This document shows positions 8,072-16,632 of a stretch of DNA of 32,734 nucleotides, piece by piece. Position 1 is the first letter of the stretch, and every line of letters starts with the position of its first letter. The stretch covers positions 1 through 32,734 of IMG/VR virus record IMGVR_UViG_3300028581_000141; one strand, given 5' to 3'. Both the position numbers and the translations under genes were made by a program. Source of the DNA: a virus. The notes beneath the pieces were generated by a model. It did no database searches and was not told the DNA's origin. It worked only from the letters and a program-made list of their open reading frames with translations.

Positions 8072-10003
8072 TCACCCCTTAAACCATATCATTATTTTAT
8101 CTTCTGCTACTCTTTTTAGAACCTTATACCCATTATTTATAGCTTTTGTAGCCTTGCCATCTTCATTTGGCTGGCACAATCCACCAACCTCGCAAGTACA
8201 ATCATCGTAAACGATTAGCTTTCCAAGAACCCCAACTGCTGACCATTCCTTACGTTTCAAGCGTGGAATGTACTCACTCGTAGCGTCATATTCAGGGTTT
8301 AAAACAGCCTGGCTTTCTATATGTTCTTCCTGCATTACCACCGTTTTCTTTTCTGTCTTGCCGTCCTCACCCAAAACTTCACGTTCTTCTGTCACAGCAT
8401 GAACAGTTACATCGTGATATAGTACCCTTCCAAAATCATCGGTCATATATTTGCCATTCCAATGTAGTTCAGCACTATCTCCAAGTATTGCAGGATTACC
8501 ACTGACAACACCTAAAACAAACGGCTCAAAGAGTCCTGACTTTTTAATTTTTCCACCATCAAGAGTAACGAAATATCCAACTCTATCTTCATTATTGGGG
8601 TTTCCGTCCGACCATTCAAAAAGCTCGGCATAATCCGCACAGGGCGAGGAATATGTGCCATCAATAAACATATTACCGTTTTGCAGTATCTTTGCCGCAA
8701 GTCCCATGCTATTAAAGGATGTACCATTCGCTAATGCCCATGCATATGCTTCAGGCGACACGCCATATTTGCCACAGATGACAGTACCCTCATGTGCTGC
8801 TATTGCATATAGCCCGCTTGCCTGCGAATAATTATATCCTGCCATAGACCACCCAAAGACAGCATTAGCTGAATAATAATCCTCAGCTCGGAAAATATAA
8901 CCGTCTGGCATTAATGCTTCACCATAACCGCCCCAGCCTAAATCACAATCAACATATATTTTTTGCCCTGAAACCGATAACACTTTAGCGCATGAGTGAA
9001 TGATAGTATTGGAATTATTTTTCCAACGTATAAGCACATAATTTCCTTCAAGATAACTAACATCCTCTGTGTTTGCGGCAGTTACTGATTTTTCGACAGA
9101 ACTAAAACCAATACATTTGATTGCTCTTCCTGCGGTATAACCAATATTAAAAGCAACACTTCTGCCACCGTAGGCTTGACCATCACCAAAAGCTGATGCC
9201 TTTTCTCGGTAGGCTTTACCGTAGTTTGCGGCAAAAGTCTGATAATTTTCTGCATAGCCACCGTTGCAAGCAAATGAAAAGTATCCCTTTGCGTTGCCAC
9301 CATTTGCTGCAAAGGCTACCGAACCTTCTGCGTTCCCGTAGTTTACAGTTGTAGCATTAGCCCCAGTAGCTGAACTTCCCATAGTGACACCACCGTTGCC
9401 GTTTATCTTATATAAATCAGAAAGTGGCACAAAAGTGCTTATATATACCATATCTAAATATGGATATCCCACAGGTGGACTACTTGGCAAACGCAGGTCA
9501 GCAACTGTTAAATAATTGTATTCTGTATTAATGTTGGTGATTTCAGTAATATACCGTCCGCTATCCCAAGAGCTATATGCAGACCAGTCTTGGTTAGAGT
9601 AATTGCAATATATGCTCAAAGCTACCTTATCTCCAACAGATATTGGTATTTCACCCTCGCTAAAATAGAAATTAATACGGTGGTTTGCAATGTCCACACT
9701 ATCTGCGTAAAAGTTATTTGAATTCATGATAATCTTTTTGCTGCCTATTATAATGAGATTATCACCAACAACAACATTTCCGCTTCCTATAATTTGATTG
9801 TTATTACCATAAACAATATTGTCATTTCCCTCAATTACATTGTTTTCCCCTTGAATATATAGCTGATTCAAGGCTTGATTTCCACTTCCTGATAAAATTT
9901 CATTTATTGCAGGAACAATCTGCTTGCTGTTGGTTTGTAGACCCGCCACATCACCAACATCCGAAGCTAATACCAAGCCTATATCTGTACTTTGTAATGC
10001 CAT
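8072..10003 (-). CDS. Large repeat-rich tail fibre with C-terminal self-cleaving (Peptidase_G2-type) domain
   Basis: 643 residues. Residues about 52-93 carry six 7-residue repeats (GENNVIE, GNDNIVY, GNNNQII, GSGNVVV, GDNLIII, GSKKIIM), suggesting a beta-solenoid or trimeric beta-helix. Residues about 221-285 contain five 13-residue repeats of the type NYGNAEGSVAFAA, as in the YadA-like head of trimeric adhesins. From about 455 the sequence SPCADYAELFEWSDGNP and EDRVGYFVTLDGGKI, then VLGVVSGNPAILGD, matches the Peptidase_G2 autoproteolytic (IMC) domain, which acts as an intramolecular chaperone and is cut off after trimer folding, as described for the phi29 pre-neck appendage. It lies directly after the baseplate genes, as expected for the main host-recognition fibre. 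Confidence 0.85.
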   Translation of the reverse strand: MALQSTDIGLVLASDVGDVAGLQTNSKQIVPAINEILSGSGNQALNQLYIQGENNVIEGNDNIVYGNNNQIIGSGNVVVGDNLIIIGSKKIIMNSNNFYADSVDIANHRINFYFSEGEIPISVGDKVALSIYCNYSNQDWSAYSSWDSGRYITEITNINTEYNYLTVADLRLPSSPPVGYPYLDMVYISTFVPLSDLYKINGNGGVTMGSSATGANATTVNYGNAEGSVAFAANGGNAKGYFSFACNGGYAENYQTFAANYGKAYREKASAFGDGQAYGGRSVAFNIGYTAGRAIKCIGFSSVEKSVTAANTEDVSYLEGNYVLIRWKNNSNTIIHSCAKVLSVSGQKIYVDCDLGWGGYGEALMPDGYIFRAEDYYSANAVFGWSMAGYNYSQASGLYAIAAHEGTVICGKYGVSPEAYAWALANGTSFNSMGLAAKILQNGNMFIDGTYSSPCADYAELFEWSDGNPNNEDRVGYFVTLDGGKIKKSGLFEPFVLGVVSGNPAILGDSAELHWNGKYMTDDFGRVLYHDVTVHAVTEEREVLGEDGKTEKKTVVMQEEHIESQAVLNPEYDATSEYIPRLKRKEWSAVGVLGKLIVYDDCTCEVGGLCQPNEDGKATKAINNGYKVLKRVAEDKIMIWFKG

Positions 10004-10004
10004 T

Positions 10005-10661
10005 TTAAATCACGCTCCTTGCAAACGGTTTCCCGTTTTCATAATATATAAAGGCGTTCCCGTTACCTACATCTCGATAATACACTAAGCCATTTTCAGT
10101 ATAAAGCTTATTAACAATATTACCATCAAAGGTCATCAAGCTTTCCCATGAATAACTCTTTGCCGCCTGCCAATCAGATAACATACTTTTGACTTCTTGC
10201 CACATTCTATATGTGAAAATATATTCCACAGCTAAATGTGCGGGCTTTATATCCTCAATCGCTGCCTTTATGTCCTCTATATTTGGTGGCACACCCTTTT
10301 TACTTATAAACTTTACAATAAAGGTGTAATTATTCGGTTGCTCTATAATGTCTATCTCACCATAAACAAAGGAATTTGCTACATTGCGAATCATTGCCTT
10401 TGTAACAGTGCCTGTGCCACGAAGACGAGAGAGGATTTTTCCTCTGCGTGTATCCGCCGAAAGACTACTTTCAACTGCAATTCCTAAATCTTTTTCGTAC
10501 CGCCAAAGCTCTCTATCAGTTAGCACCACAAAGAACTGATTTTCTGTATCAATAACATCATTTAAAGCAGTATCGCATTCAAGGTTCAGCCCCTTAAAAA
10601 CCTCTTTCATTACCTTTGAATTTCGATAATAGTTAGGTAGATGTGTCATTAAATCATTCAT
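10005..10661 (-). CDS. Baseplate/tail protein, YmfQ (DUF2313)/XkdU family
   Basis: 218 residues starting MNDLMTHLPNYYRNSKVMKEV, with the family's L-P-x-Y-Y opening and the central LSADTRRGKILSRLRGTGTVTKAMIRNVANSF segment. A PAHLAVEYIFTYRMW segment follows. Proteins of this family (Mu gp48, PBSX XkdU) sit at the baseplate rim and link wedge to fibres. The start overlaps the J gene stop by 4 bp (ATGA), so the two are translationally coupled. Order J then YmfQ then fibre is the usual one. Confidence 0.88.
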   Translation of the reverse strand: MNDLMTHLPNYYRNSKVMKEVFKGLNLECDTALNDVIDTENQFFVVLTDRELWRYEKDLGIAVESSLSADTRRGKILSRLRGTGTVTKAMIRNVANSFVYGEIDIIEQPNNYTFIVKFISKKGVPPNIEDIKAAIEDIKPAHLAVEYIFTYRMWQEVKSMLSDWQAAKSYSWESLMTFDGNIVNKLYTENGLVYYRDVGNGNAFIYYENGKPFARSVI

Positions 10662-11698
10662 GTAAGCACCACCTCACCAAGTACAGCAACCTCATTTTCA
10701 TCAATATCAATGTTAATTGTACCGCCATTAACCAATAAATCGGTATAATCCAAAACACCGTCAACGGACAAAATTGCACCGCCAATATGGGCATAAGAAA
10801 TATAGTCCTGCGAAAAGGCTGTGCGTTTTAAATATGCTCCAATTAAGCTTTCAATTTTAGGAATTACGGTTTCAAGTGATGTGCTGGCAAGAAGGGTTAA
10901 TGTAGCCGACACATTAATACTAAGCGGAACAGCACTTTCTACTGTAATACTTGCCCCAATTGGACGGCTATCCTCAATTTTAGCTGTTACCTCATCAATT
11001 AGGCTTTGGCTTGCCACACCTCTGTTTGAGTTGATTATGATTACTTTTACCGTGCCAGCACCGTTCCATAATGGTAATACCTTAACATCACCAACCCCTG
11101 TGACCTCTTTTGCCCAGTTAATATAGTGATATTTATTACCACTTGAAACTGGTGCAGATACCTTATCAAAGTACCTCTGACGAAGTTCCTCGTCCGTTTC
11201 AGTATCATATCCGCCAGTAATTGCATCAACATTTGTTACCCCAGTAAGCCCTGCCAGAGTTACAGGGAATTTCTTTATACTGCCAATTGGAACATTACCA
11301 ACAGAGCCTGCGGTGTCGCACTGCACATTAACTGTAATACTGCCACCAACAGGTATGGTTTTAGTTTCGATGCAACTAAATACAACACTATCGGAAGAAA
11401 CCTTGTCACCTGTGTTAATTACAGTTCCAACGGTTCCAGTTATGGTAACACTACCCTTTGCAAATGTAGCAATCTTGCGTATTAAACCCTGCTCGGCTAC
11501 CTTGTTGTCTAAATATGCACCAGTTGCTGTAACAGCAAAACCATTAAGCAAAATATTTTCAAGCTTTGCATAAGTTTGCTCTAATTCTATCGCAAGTGGT
11601 TTGCCTACGTCATAAAAAAAAGACCCAACGGTCTTGTCATATTCACTACTTATTTGGTCTAATAATCTTTGTAATATCTGTTCTTTACTATCCGACAT
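10658..11698 (-). CDS. Baseplate J-like protein (XkdT family)
   Basis: 346 residues of the gpJ/XkdT wedge family. Diagnostic stretches are DKTVGSFFYDVGKPLAIELEQ near the start, GAYLDNKVAEQGLIRK at about 60-75, ETDEELRQRYFDKVSAPVSSGN at about 167-188, and HYINWAKEVTGVGDVKVLPLWNGAGTVKVIIINSN after it. The protein forms the baseplate wedge that triggers sheath contraction. It overlaps the upstream XkdS-like gene by 11 bp and the downstream YmfQ-like gene by 4 bp. Confidence 0.93.
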   Translation of the reverse strand: MSDSKEQILQRLLDQISSEYDKTVGSFFYDVGKPLAIELEQTYAKLENILLNGFAVTATGAYLDNKVAEQGLIRKIATFAKGSVTITGTVGTVINTGDKVSSDSVVFSCIETKTIPVGGSITVNVQCDTAGSVGNVPIGSIKKFPVTLAGLTGVTNVDAITGGYDTETDEELRQRYFDKVSAPVSSGNKYHYINWAKEVTGVGDVKVLPLWNGAGTVKVIIINSNRGVASQSLIDEVTAKIEDSRPIGASITVESAVPLSINVSATLTLLASTSLETVIPKIESLIGAYLKRTAFSQDYISYAHIGGAILSVDGVLDYTDLLVNGGTINIDIDENEVAVLGEVVLT

Positions 11699-12131
11699 TT
11701 AAACTTACCCCACTTCCTAAGGTACTACCGTCCTTTAATACTACTGTAAATTCTGCCGTAATTCCTGCTTCATCTCTTATTAAAGTTAGCCCACTAATAC
11801 TACTTATTTGCGGATGTTGAAATAGTGCTTCCTCAATTTCACGTTTTAATTCGCTCTCGACAAAGGATATGGAATAATTCGTCCCAACAATTAAGTCCTC
11901 GATACTCGTTCCATAATTTAAGCCCTCATATACAGCAAATCTACCTTTTTCTGTACGTAGTATCTTTTCAACCCATACCTTTATAACTGTTACATCATCA
12001 GAAACAACAAGCCTTCCATCATTTATAATGAAGTCACCTGTTGTAAAATCAAATATATATGACTTGCCCATTGTAGCTGTTGCATTATTTACAACAATAT
12101 CACTTGGTAAATCCGTTGTTTGTGGAAACAT
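11688..12131 (-). CDS. Baseplate protein, XkdS (DUF2634)/gp25-like family
   Basis: 147 residues with SYIFDFTTGDFIINDGRLVVSDDVTVIKVWVEKILRTEKGRFAVYEGLNYGTSIEDL, the DUF2634/XkdS signature: an F-D-F-x-T-G-x-F-x-x-x-x-G segment followed by W-x-x-K-x-L-x-T-x-x-x-R. XkdS is the counterpart of the gp25-like wedge protein in PBSX-type tails. It sits between XkdR-like and J-like genes, and overlaps the latter by 11 bp. Confidence 0.88.
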   Translation of the reverse strand: MFPQTTDLPSDIVVNNATATMGKSYIFDFTTGDFIINDGRLVVSDDVTVIKVWVEKILRTEKGRFAVYEGLNYGTSIEDLIVGTNYSISFVESELKREIEEALFQHPQISSISGLTLIRDEAGITAEFTVVLKDGSTLGSGVSLNVG

Positions 12132-12132
12132 A

Positions 12133-12393
12133 TTAATTCACCACCCCAATTACAATAAAATTTTGACCATCTGCGTACGGCAGAAGCACAACCTCACGCC
12201 CAATGTCGCTGTATTCCGCATTATGTTGCAACACCACACACATAGTAAGGTGTGAACCATCAAGGATTATCTTATCACCCAAACGAATGCGTACAACAGG
12301 AAGCTCAATAATGCTTCCAATCATAGGCGAGTAAACTCCCTGGTTTTCTCTTTCCTTAAATAATTTTGCAAGCTCTGACACTGAATCCAACAT
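12133..12393 (-). CDS. XkdR-like baseplate protein (DUF2577)
   Basis: 86 residues from the ATG at 12393 (MLDSVSELAKLFKERENQG). An in-frame GTG 6 nt upstream overlaps the GGGGTG ribosome binding site. The body fits DUF2577: YSPMIGSIIELPVVRIRLGDKIILDGSHLTMC, with an E-L-P-x-x-x-I-x-x-G-D-x-I-x-L pattern, ending in a short beta segment. These proteins cap or plug the hub in PBSX-type tails. The start lies next to the stop of the hub gene (2 bp apart), a tight operon. Confidence 0.85.
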   Translation of the reverse strand: MLDSVSELAKLFKERENQGVYSPMIGSIIELPVVRIRLGDKIILDGSHLTMCVVLQHNAEYSDIGREVVLLPYADGQNFIVIGVVN

Positions 12394-12395
12394 TA

Positions 12396-13343
12396 TCACC
12401 CCAAATCAATTTTCATTTTGTGAACTCCATTTGACAATGTGTGACTCACACTCTCAATTAGATACACACCTTCAATTCCTGTCATAGACTCTGAAAGTTC
12501 AAGGTACCTTCCTGCCCTGACATTATCATCACCCAAAAGTTCAATGCTTGATTTTACCGAAACCTTTGCAAGCTTTGAAAGTTCACTATTTGCCACTGTT
12601 CCTGCATCTTGTCCGTCTTCTAATTTTATAACATCCTGCAACAAGCCATAACGATTTATAAGTGTATTATCTTTAACAGTTTTTAGGACTTTAAAGCCTT
12701 TTTCATCGCCCGATATAACCTTAATGCTGTTTTTCAACTCTTCAATGCTACGAGTTACCTGTGGATTAGAAATCAATTTATTTATTGGTGTAGGTGTAAG
12801 ATTTTCAGCAAAAGAAAAAACACCACTAGTTGTGATGTTTTCAGGTTTATTAATATATAACCCTTCTGGTCGCATTTCCATATAATAACCATCACCAAGA
12901 ATATCCTTTATAATATCCGAAAGTGGTTTATCTGTATATATTTTCGTTATAGTTGACGGAAGTGGACAAATGTATGAAACTGGCACATCAAAGTCACTAC
13001 ATATTTTGCGTATAGCCTTGCCTGCGTTCATACGGTTGAATTGGTATGTTTCCTTGCTTTTATTAAGATAAAATGCAAAGTCACATGCGGTATACTTCCT
13101 TGCTGACCTACCATTCCTATTTTCAGTTAGTATAATTCCCTTAAATATTTCATCTCCATTTTTAAGAGATATTACATCACCTTCAGCAATTGGTGCGGTG
13201 GTAAAATATCCTGTATCGGAATATGCAACCTCAAAATCCATTGTAACTGCAAGTTCATTTATACTTGATTTCCAAGATAAATTACCAACAACTCCCGTTA
13301 TATTGTGCCACTGGCTTTCGTGGTAACACCATAGTTCATGCAA
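12396..13343 (-). CDS. Tail hub protein, XkdQ-like (gp27/gpD family)
   Basis: 315 residues if translation starts at the TTG at 13343 (reads LHELWCYHESQ). A longer frame begins with TTG at 13358, but that codon overlaps the GGAGG motif, which lies 8 nt before the TTG at 13343. Family features are WHNITGVVGNLSWKSSINELAVTMDFEV at the N-terminus, GDVISLKNGDEIFKGIILTENRN, and TACDFAFYLNKSKETYQFNRMNAGKAIRKICSDF. These match XkdQ-type hub proteins that join the tube end to the baseplate. The toxin gene stop lies 60 bp upstream of this start. Confidence 0.88.
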   Translation of the reverse strand: MHELWCYHESQWHNITGVVGNLSWKSSINELAVTMDFEVAYSDTGYFTTAPIAEGDVISLKNGDEIFKGIILTENRNGRSARKYTACDFAFYLNKSKETYQFNRMNAGKAIRKICSDFDVPVSYICPLPSTITKIYTDKPLSDIIKDILGDGYYMEMRPEGLYINKPENITTSGVFSFAENLTPTPINKLISNPQVTRSIEELKNSIKVISGDEKGFKVLKTVKDNTLINRYGLLQDVIKLEDGQDAGTVANSELSKLAKVSVKSSIELLGDDNVRAGRYLELSESMTGIEGVYLIESVSHTLSNGVHKMKIDLG

Positions 13344-13403
13344 AATAACCACCTCCAAAATGACATAAGAAAACCCTATGTTAATTAAACATAAGGCTAA
13401 ATT

Positions 13404-13664
13404 CTAACTTATAATACCATGATGACCTATATCTAATAATATAATTATAATATCATCGTCATATCTCCAAAGAATCCTAATATCCATATTTACACTCATT
13501 TCAAAAAGATTACGAATCCCTTGAACTTTTTTTGTCCTCAATGATGGATAAAAAGGGTCTACTGACAGCATTTTAATTTTCTTCGCAACCATTTTTTGCT
13601 CTTCAAAAGACAGCTTCTTAAGATTTTTTTCAAAATCCTTCGTGAACTTCAGTTTATAGTTCAT
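13404..13664 (-). CDS. RelE/ParE-superfamily toxin
   Basis: 86 residues from the ATG at 13664; a TTG one codon upstream is open. The fold pattern is RelE/ParE: a basic first strand and helix (MNYKLKFTKDFEKNLKKLSFEEQKMVAKKI), then VQGIRNLFEMSVNMDIRILWRYDDDIIIILLDIGHHG, with the conserved R-I-x-W and the GHH ending seen in RelE/YoeB-type toxins. Such proteins are usually ribosome-dependent mRNA endonucleases. The start overlaps the AbrB-type antitoxin gene by 11 bp, the usual antitoxin-first layout. It interrupts the tail operon between the XkdP-like and hub genes and is probably a moron cassette. Confidence 0.85.
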   Translation of the reverse strand: MNYKLKFTKDFEKNLKKLSFEEQKMVAKKIKMLSVDPFYPSLRTKKVQGIRNLFEMSVNMDIRILWRYDDDIIIILLDIGHHGIIS

Positions 13665-13944
13665 CAATCTTTATACCCATATCACCAAACATTTCTGCTA
13701 CATTATCGTATGATTTCAAGTCCTGTTTAACGCCTTCTGTTTCTTTTATTATTCTTGCTATCTCTTTTATTTTGTCTTTTGGATATACAACAACTGGGCA
13801 GAGAAATATGCCACCATCTTTTGCTATGACATCGAATTTATCGCCTTCGATTACGCCTATAGATTTGGTTATCTCAGCAGGTATGGTAATTTGAGAACGC
13901 CCTCTTAATTCTACTAACATAATGGTCAACTCGCTTTCTGACAT
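13654..13944 (-). CDS. AbrB/SpoVT-type antitoxin
   Basis: 96 residues from the first ATG (13944); an internal ATG at 13920 (MLVELRGRSQITI) is the more usual family start and gives 88 residues. The swapped-hairpin DNA-binding domain is clear: ELRGRSQITIPAEITKSIGVIEGDKFDVIAKDGGIFLCPV. The acidic C-terminus (GVKQDLKSYDNVAEMFGDMGIKIDEL) is the likely toxin-binding tail. A promoter with a perfect -10 hexamer lies just upstream (13965-13993), so the pair can be expressed in the lysogen while late genes are silent. It probably represses that promoter with its toxin. Confidence 0.85.
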   Translation of the reverse strand: MSESELTIMLVELRGRSQITIPAEITKSIGVIEGDKFDVIAKDGGIFLCPVVVYPKDKIKEIARIIKETEGVKQDLKSYDNVAEMFGDMGIKIDEL

Positions 13945-13964
13945 TCTGATTTTCTTACAATTTC

Positions 13965-13993
13965 ATTATACTCCTCATCAACTTATTATGCAA
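13965..13993 (-). promoter_or_regulatory. Sigma-70-type promoter of the toxin-antitoxin pair
   Basis: On the minus strand TTGCAT (13993-13988) and TATAAT (13970-13965) are separated by exactly 17 nt. Transcription would start near 13958, about 13 nt before the first antitoxin ATG. It lies in the only clear gap between the XkdP-like gene and the antitoxin gene. Quality is good for -10 and moderate for -35. Confidence 0.65.
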
Positions 13994-14011
13994 CAATTTT
14001 TAAAAAATATT

Positions 14012-14407
14012 TTAAATAATTTTAAATTCAGAGAAACTTATTGTATAACCCAAATCACCATCTGCTTTTATAGTGTACTCAAAACTGTCAATTACAACAG
14101 CCATATTTATTGGAGTATCAGTAATTATGAGCCTCATCGGAACACGCCTTGCAATCCAGGTGTCAATTGTGTACACATAACCGAAACCTTTATCGCTCCT
14201 ATCCCTTAGAAACGGGTAATCTCTTACAGGGAAGAAACTGGAAAAGCTAAGGCTTTTAAGCCCTGTAAGTCCTATTAATTTAAGTTCACCTTGTGTTATA
14301 GTTTCAAACGTATCATTCTTTTGTGGCTTTGTTACAGTAAAAGCAGAGGGCAGGACTGGAAATTTCATAACCTGCTCTCTGTTATTAATTGAAAGATAAA
14401 TGTCCAT
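14012..14407 (-). CDS. XkdP-like tail protein lacking a LysM domain
   Basis: 131 residues; GGGGGC precedes the ATG. It matches the N-terminal domain of PBSX XkdP-type proteins: FPVLPSAFTVTKPQKNDTFETITQGELKLIGLTGLKSLSFSSFFP, then RDYPFL, and WIARRVPMRLIITDTPINMAVVIDSFEYTIKADGDLGYTISFSEFK at the end. PBSX XkdP continues into a LysM domain; this protein stops before one. The role is attachment of hub to tail tube. It directly follows the tape measure gene, as usual. Confidence 0.82.
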   Translation of the reverse strand: MDIYLSINNREQVMKFPVLPSAFTVTKPQKNDTFETITQGELKLIGLTGLKSLSFSSFFPVRDYPFLRDRSDKGFGYVYTIDTWIARRVPMRLIITDTPINMAVVIDSFEYTIKADGDLGYTISFSEFKII

Positions 14408-14419
14408 TAGCTGCCCCCT

Positions 14420-16459
14420 CTACATATTTGAAAGTGCCAACTTTAATCTTGGAACAAGCTCACCGATAATTTCATCAACCGTTAAATTTGTGCCGTTGAT
14501 GTTTATATTAATATGGTTTTCCGTTTTGTTTCCTGCCTTATTAAGTGGTGTAACAGATGCACCTCTTGGTAGGTTTAATATTTCAGCACCACGTTCACCG
14601 ACCATTACACTTCCTGCCCTTTGAATAAGACCGCCACTTGCAAGCATTGGTATCTGTGGCACAGGTAAGTTTGGTATTGCAGGAATGCCGAGTGCTCCCG
14701 ATACAGAGTTCACGCCATTTATTAATCCGTTTATGCCTCCGACATAGCCTTTTATTAATATATTGATTGCACTGCAAATGCCATTTATAACACCTTTAAT
14801 AATATCGCCTGCGGATACAATAGCACCTTTTATTCCCTCCCACATGCCAATGAAGAAGTTTCTGAACCCTTCGTTGTTTTGCCAAAGCAGGGCAAATACA
14901 CCAACAATCGCCATAACACCGAGAACTATCCACCCAATAGGGCTTGCTAAAAATGCAGCATTTAAAAGCCACTGTGCTCCAGTTAATGCACCAGTTGCAG
15001 CAACCTGTACCCATGTAACAACAGCATGTGCTCCCTTAACGATTGCATCCCATGCATACATACCAATTAAAATACCAGTTTGTATAATATCTTTACCTCT
15101 CCAAATAGCCCACGCTAATTCTATGCCTAATGCCCCTGTTTGTGCTGCTTTCCATAAATTAATTGCACCAGTGTATATATTCATTGCGATAGTTACTGCC
15201 TTAGTCCAAGCTGTGGATATTAATAATGCACCGTTGTATATTATTATTGCATTTGTTACTCCCTCAACGATTGGTTTAATTTGTGACCAGTTATCGTTAA
15301 AGTAGTTATATATGTCAGATATTTTTTGCACGACATCTGCAAGTATTCCTACAAGTGCAGGCAAGCCCACATCTTTAACCCAGTTAATACTTGGCTGTGC
15401 ATTGTCAAATGCAGATTTAAGTTTCAAACCTATATCTATAAAAACAGCCTTTATACTTTCAAACTTAGGTCTGTTAGCTTCAATAGCTGATTTTATATTA
15501 TTAAATGCAGAAACACCCCAGTCACGCATATTCATAAAAGCAGTAACGAGTGGTGGTATGATATTATCTTTAATCCATAAAAGTGGTGGTTTTATGGCAC
15601 CGACCGCACCTGATATTGCAGAACTTACCACTGGTATTTTAGAAGCCATAAAACCCAATACCATTGTAATTACTGGATATAGCTCACCGCCTATGGTTTC
15701 TTTAACATCGCCCCATGCATTTTTAAGTTGTATAATTCTGCCCTCTGGTGTTTGTGCCATTTTCTCTGCAAGACCACCATAGTTCTGCTTTAGGACTTGT
15801 ATAAGGGTTGTGGTCTTTTGAGCTTCTGTACCGTTTTTAAGGATTGATTCTTGTGTCTTATCAAAGGTTACACCAACACGAGATAATGCTCCAACCTGTC
15901 CTTGCATAACCTTACCCATAAGATTTACACTACCAATAACCTGTTCTTGTGTTACATTTACCCCATATGTACCAACTGCTAAATCATTCATAGCAGGTAA
16001 TAGTTTCTTAATATTGTTACCATTTAAAGCAAATGTAGCAAGCTGTGATGCACCAGCAATTGCAACGTCGTCCTCAACAACTGTTAGCTTTTGTAGTTCA
16101 CTTGCATATGATTTTACAGCATCAATTTGTGCTAAGGTAGTACCTTTTACGTTGCCCATAAGCTGGTCAAGCCTTGCGTTAGCATTCGCTGATTCATTGG
16201 CGGCTGTAACACTGCTCATTAGAAAGTCCTTAATTGCAGAAAACCCTGCATAAGCAGCAACCAAACCGACAGCTTTCTTTGTTAGAGAAGCAATTGAGTT
16301 GCCTGTAATACCACTCTGACTGCCCATTTTTTTAAGCGAACCTGTAGCATTGGTGGTTGAGTTTCTAAGGTTATTTGTACCAGTTATAGCGTTTTTTATA
16401 CCTGATGTAAATCCACCATCTCTTAAACTAAGCGTTGCCCCTATGTTTTTACGCCCCAT
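14420..16459 (-). CDS. Tail tape measure protein (XkdO-like)
   Basis: 679 residues. The start (MGRKNIGATLSLRDGGFTSGIKNAITGTNNLRNST) and the TKKAVGLVAAYAGFSAIKDFLMSSVTAANESANANARLDQLMG segment are typical of phage tape measures. The region at about 120-260 (VTQEQVIGSVNLMGKVMQGQVGALSRVGVTFD) is the conserved TMP segment, and hydrophobic stretches at about 400-530 include ASPIGWIVLGVMAIVGVFALLW. The C-terminus has LASGGLIQRAGSVMVGERGAEILNLPRGASVTPL, a common TMP end. The protein sets tail length; it is shorter than PBSX XkdO, so the tail should be shorter. Its ATG shares one base with the stop of the preceding chaperone frame (TAATG). Confidence 0.95.
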   Translation of the reverse strand: MGRKNIGATLSLRDGGFTSGIKNAITGTNNLRNSTTNATGSLKKMGSQSGITGNSIASLTKKAVGLVAAYAGFSAIKDFLMSSVTAANESANANARLDQLMGNVKGTTLAQIDAVKSYASELQKLTVVEDDVAIAGASQLATFALNGNNIKKLLPAMNDLAVGTYGVNVTQEQVIGSVNLMGKVMQGQVGALSRVGVTFDKTQESILKNGTEAQKTTTLIQVLKQNYGGLAEKMAQTPEGRIIQLKNAWGDVKETIGGELYPVITMVLGFMASKIPVVSSAISGAVGAIKPPLLWIKDNIIPPLVTAFMNMRDWGVSAFNNIKSAIEANRPKFESIKAVFIDIGLKLKSAFDNAQPSINWVKDVGLPALVGILADVVQKISDIYNYFNDNWSQIKPIVEGVTNAIIIYNGALLISTAWTKAVTIAMNIYTGAINLWKAAQTGALGIELAWAIWRGKDIIQTGILIGMYAWDAIVKGAHAVVTWVQVAATGALTGAQWLLNAAFLASPIGWIVLGVMAIVGVFALLWQNNEGFRNFFIGMWEGIKGAIVSAGDIIKGVINGICSAINILIKGYVGGINGLINGVNSVSGALGIPAIPNLPVPQIPMLASGGLIQRAGSVMVGERGAEILNLPRGASVTPLNKAGNKTENHINININGTNLTVDEIIGELVPRLKLALSNM

Positions 16460-16632
16460 TAATAACCACCTCCTAACGCACGTGCTTTTTCAATTTCCTC
16501 TTCAATTGCTAAATCCATACTTGCCCTATAAAAAAGCTTATCTATGTATGGCAAATTAATAATCTGTTCAGGGTTGAATCCACGCTGAAGATAGTGATGT
16601 ATCATATAAATCTCACCATCTTCGGTTATTAG
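16459..16632 (-). CDS. Second frame of the tail assembly chaperone (gpT-like), reached by -1 frameshift
   Basis: Frame of 57 codons plus stop, from the slip point (16632) to TAA at 16461-16459, with no stop between. It begins LITEDGEIYMIHHYLQRG and ends AIEEEIEKARALGGGY. If translated as a fusion with the upstream 125-residue chaperone it makes a 182-residue protein. An internal ATG at 16605 could give a separate 48-residue product, but no convincing ribosome binding site precedes it. By analogy with lambda gpG/gpGT and related Gram-positive phages, the longer form binds the tape measure during tail assembly. The next gene is the tape measure, as expected. Confidence 0.8.
   Translation of the reverse strand, partial: LITEDGEIYMIHHYLQRGFNPEQIINLPYIDKLFYRASMDLAIEEEIEKARALGGGY

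Noticed and set aside
8072-10003. CRISPR-like or diversity-generating repeats in the fibre gene
   Set aside because: Repeats are degenerate at DNA level and contiguous in protein frame, with no spacers, no reverse transcriptase and no template repeat in the window.
14796-15014. Minus-strand frame of 72 codons rich in Cys and Trp
   Set aside because: Out-of-frame shadow of the tape measure gene.
14763-15305. 180-codon open frame on the plus strand
   Set aside because: It lies wholly opposite the tape measure gene, has no ribosome binding site or domain, and is a shadow of that frame.
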